Positions 6,841 to 7,527 of a DNA stretch of 7,527 nt are shown in pieces; positions within the stretch are counted from its first letter, which is position 1, and the number at the start of each line of letters is the position of its first letter. The notes beneath the pieces were generated by a model. It had not been told where the DNA came from. It worked only from the letters and a program-made list of their open reading frames with translations, and made no database searches. Made by a program: the position numbers and the translations under genes. This DNA is from UKL13-2 sp040379385 (GTDB lineage: Bacteria; Pseudomonadota; Gammaproteobacteria; Burkholderiales; Usitatibacteraceae). The DNA lies in assembly GCA_040379385.1 (NCBI GenBank), contig JBEILF010000117.1:1-7527 (forward strand), written 5' to 3'.

Positions 6841-6996
6841 GCGCTAAGTCTAACCGTTTTGGTGGTTTGTGCGTCGCCAAGAGACCGCACGCGCTGGTAT
6901 TCTTTGCAGCCGCGCGCAAAATGAATGACACATTCGGCAGAGGATGGGGCAAACTAGAGGGTCACACGGGTCTACCACGGGCACACTCCTTTCTCC

Positions 6997-7527
6997 ATGC
7001 ATACGCCCCCTCTCCCTGCTGCGTTGTCCGGCAAGCGCTTCGAATTCGATAGCATCGCTGGAAGGATCAGCTGCTACGTCGACGGCAGCGGTCCGCCGCT
7101 CATGTTGGTGCATAGCGTTAACGCGGCAGCTTCTGCCGCCGAGATTCGTCCTTTGCACGAACACTACCGGCAAACACATAGCGTGTTTTCGCTCGATCTG
7201 CCCGGCTACGGATTTTCTGACCGCAGTGACCGTGAGTACACGCCGAGGTTGATGACCGATGCGCTGCATGCGCTGGTGGCACAGATTCAGGCGCGCTGCG
7301 GTGATGGGCCAATCGATGCGCTGGCGACGTCACTATCATGCGAATTCTTGGCACGGGCGGCGGTTGAGTCCCCCGACAAGTTTCGCTCGATTGCGTTGGT
7401 CAGTCCCACTGGATTTATGGGAACCACTGCGCGACGAAAACCCATCGGCAGCACCCGCGCACTGCCGTGGCTGCACCGTATCTTCACCGGCCCGGGCTGG
7501 GGCGGGGCAATTTTTCGCGGGCTGACG
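6997..7527 (+). CDS. Alpha/beta-hydrolase fold protein with atypical active-site motifs (3' end outside window)
   Basis: The frame opens at ATG 6997 (an in-frame TAG at 6955 rules out an earlier ATG) and stays open for 177 codons to the right edge. The fold is shown by PPLMLVHSVNAAAS (33-46), the strand-loop SLDLPGYGFSDRS (65-77), the nucleophile-elbow region DALATSLSCEFLARAA (107-122) and ALVSPTGF (133-140). The proposed nucleophile is Ser112. The usual His-Gly oxyanion motif is His39-Ser40, and Gly-x-Ser-x-Gly is replaced by Ala110-Thr-Ser-Leu-Ser114, so the protein belongs to a divergent subfamily. I have seen similar proteins in beta- and gammaproteobacteria from memory, without a known substrate. 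The acid and histidine of the triad are expected beyond the window, since family members are usually 250-330 residues. No signal peptide is evident, so it is probably cytoplasmic. No clear Shine-Dalgarno sequence precedes the ATG; an in-frame TTG near 7024 is a weaker alternative start. Confidence 0.85.
   Translation, partial: MHTPPLPAALSGKRFEFDSIAGRISCYVDGSGPPLMLVHSVNAAASAAEIRPLHEHYRQTHSVFSLDLPGYGFSDRSDREYTPRLMTDALHALVAQIQARCGDGPIDALATSLSCEFLARAAVESPDKFRSIALVSPTGFMGTTARRKPIGSTRALPWLHRIFTGPGWGGAIFRGLT

Noticed and set aside
6841..6996. Possible divergent promoters between the membrane-protein and hydrolase genes.
   Set aside because: No pair of -35 and -10 hexamers with acceptable spacing was found on either strand, only isolated weak hexamers.
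6850..7269. A 139-codon minus-strand frame across the divergent gap and the hydrolase start.
   Set aside because: The opposite strand encodes well-conserved alpha/beta-hydrolase motifs, whereas this product is Arg/His/Cys-rich without a fold signature.

Overview
The window looks like a Gram-negative chromosome, most likely a beta- or gammaproteobacterium. The evidence is a heptosyltransferase-type (GT9) gene of the kind found in lipopolysaccharide or surface-glycan loci, an etfB-etfA-acyl-CoA dehydrogenase operon with very typical proteobacterial proteins, and an operator-like palindrome that fits the published PsrA fatty-acid regulator consensus. Base composition looks moderately GC-rich throughout by eye, with no obvious foreign patch. 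I see no rRNA, tRNA, CRISPR array, insertion sequence or origin.

Left part (1-2618, plus strand): the end of a surface-polysaccharide type gene cluster. A glutamine-dependent asparagine-synthase-family amidotransferase, whose start lies outside the window, overlaps by 4 bases (GTGA) a GT9 glycosyltransferase. The two are probably translationally coupled. The GT9 gene ends in two tandem hairpins that lie inside its Pro/Gly-rich C-terminal tail, and it converges on the next gene with only 10 bases between stop codons.

Middle part (2629-6313, minus strand, read right to left): a compact electron-transfer operon, etfB, etfA, then a 605-residue acyl-CoA dehydrogenase, with gaps of 59 and 44 bases. 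The dehydrogenase oxidises an acyl-CoA and passes electrons through its FAD to the EtfAB heterodimer, which would deliver them to ETF:ubiquinone oxidoreductase (not in this window). The upstream region carries a perfect TATAAT on the minus strand. It overlaps a perfect 9-bp inverted repeat (AATTCAAAC-N4-GTTTGAATT) matching the PsrA-type box, so the operon is predicted to be repressed by a TetR-family fatty-acid sensor and induced by long-chain acyl ligands.

Right part (6451-7527): an unrecognised small four-helix membrane protein (minus strand) diverges from an alpha/beta-hydrolase (plus strand) that runs off the right edge. The hydrolase is confidently placed by its fold motifs but has an atypical oxyanion segment (His-Ser instead of His-Gly) and an atypical nucleophile elbow (Ala-Thr-Ser-Leu-Ser instead of Gly-x-Ser-x-Gly).

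Overall this is a mostly ordinary region. I do not see a clear new multi-gene system. The points most worth following up are the operator/promoter arrangement of the etf operon, the unusual hydrolase, and the hairpins at the convergent junction.
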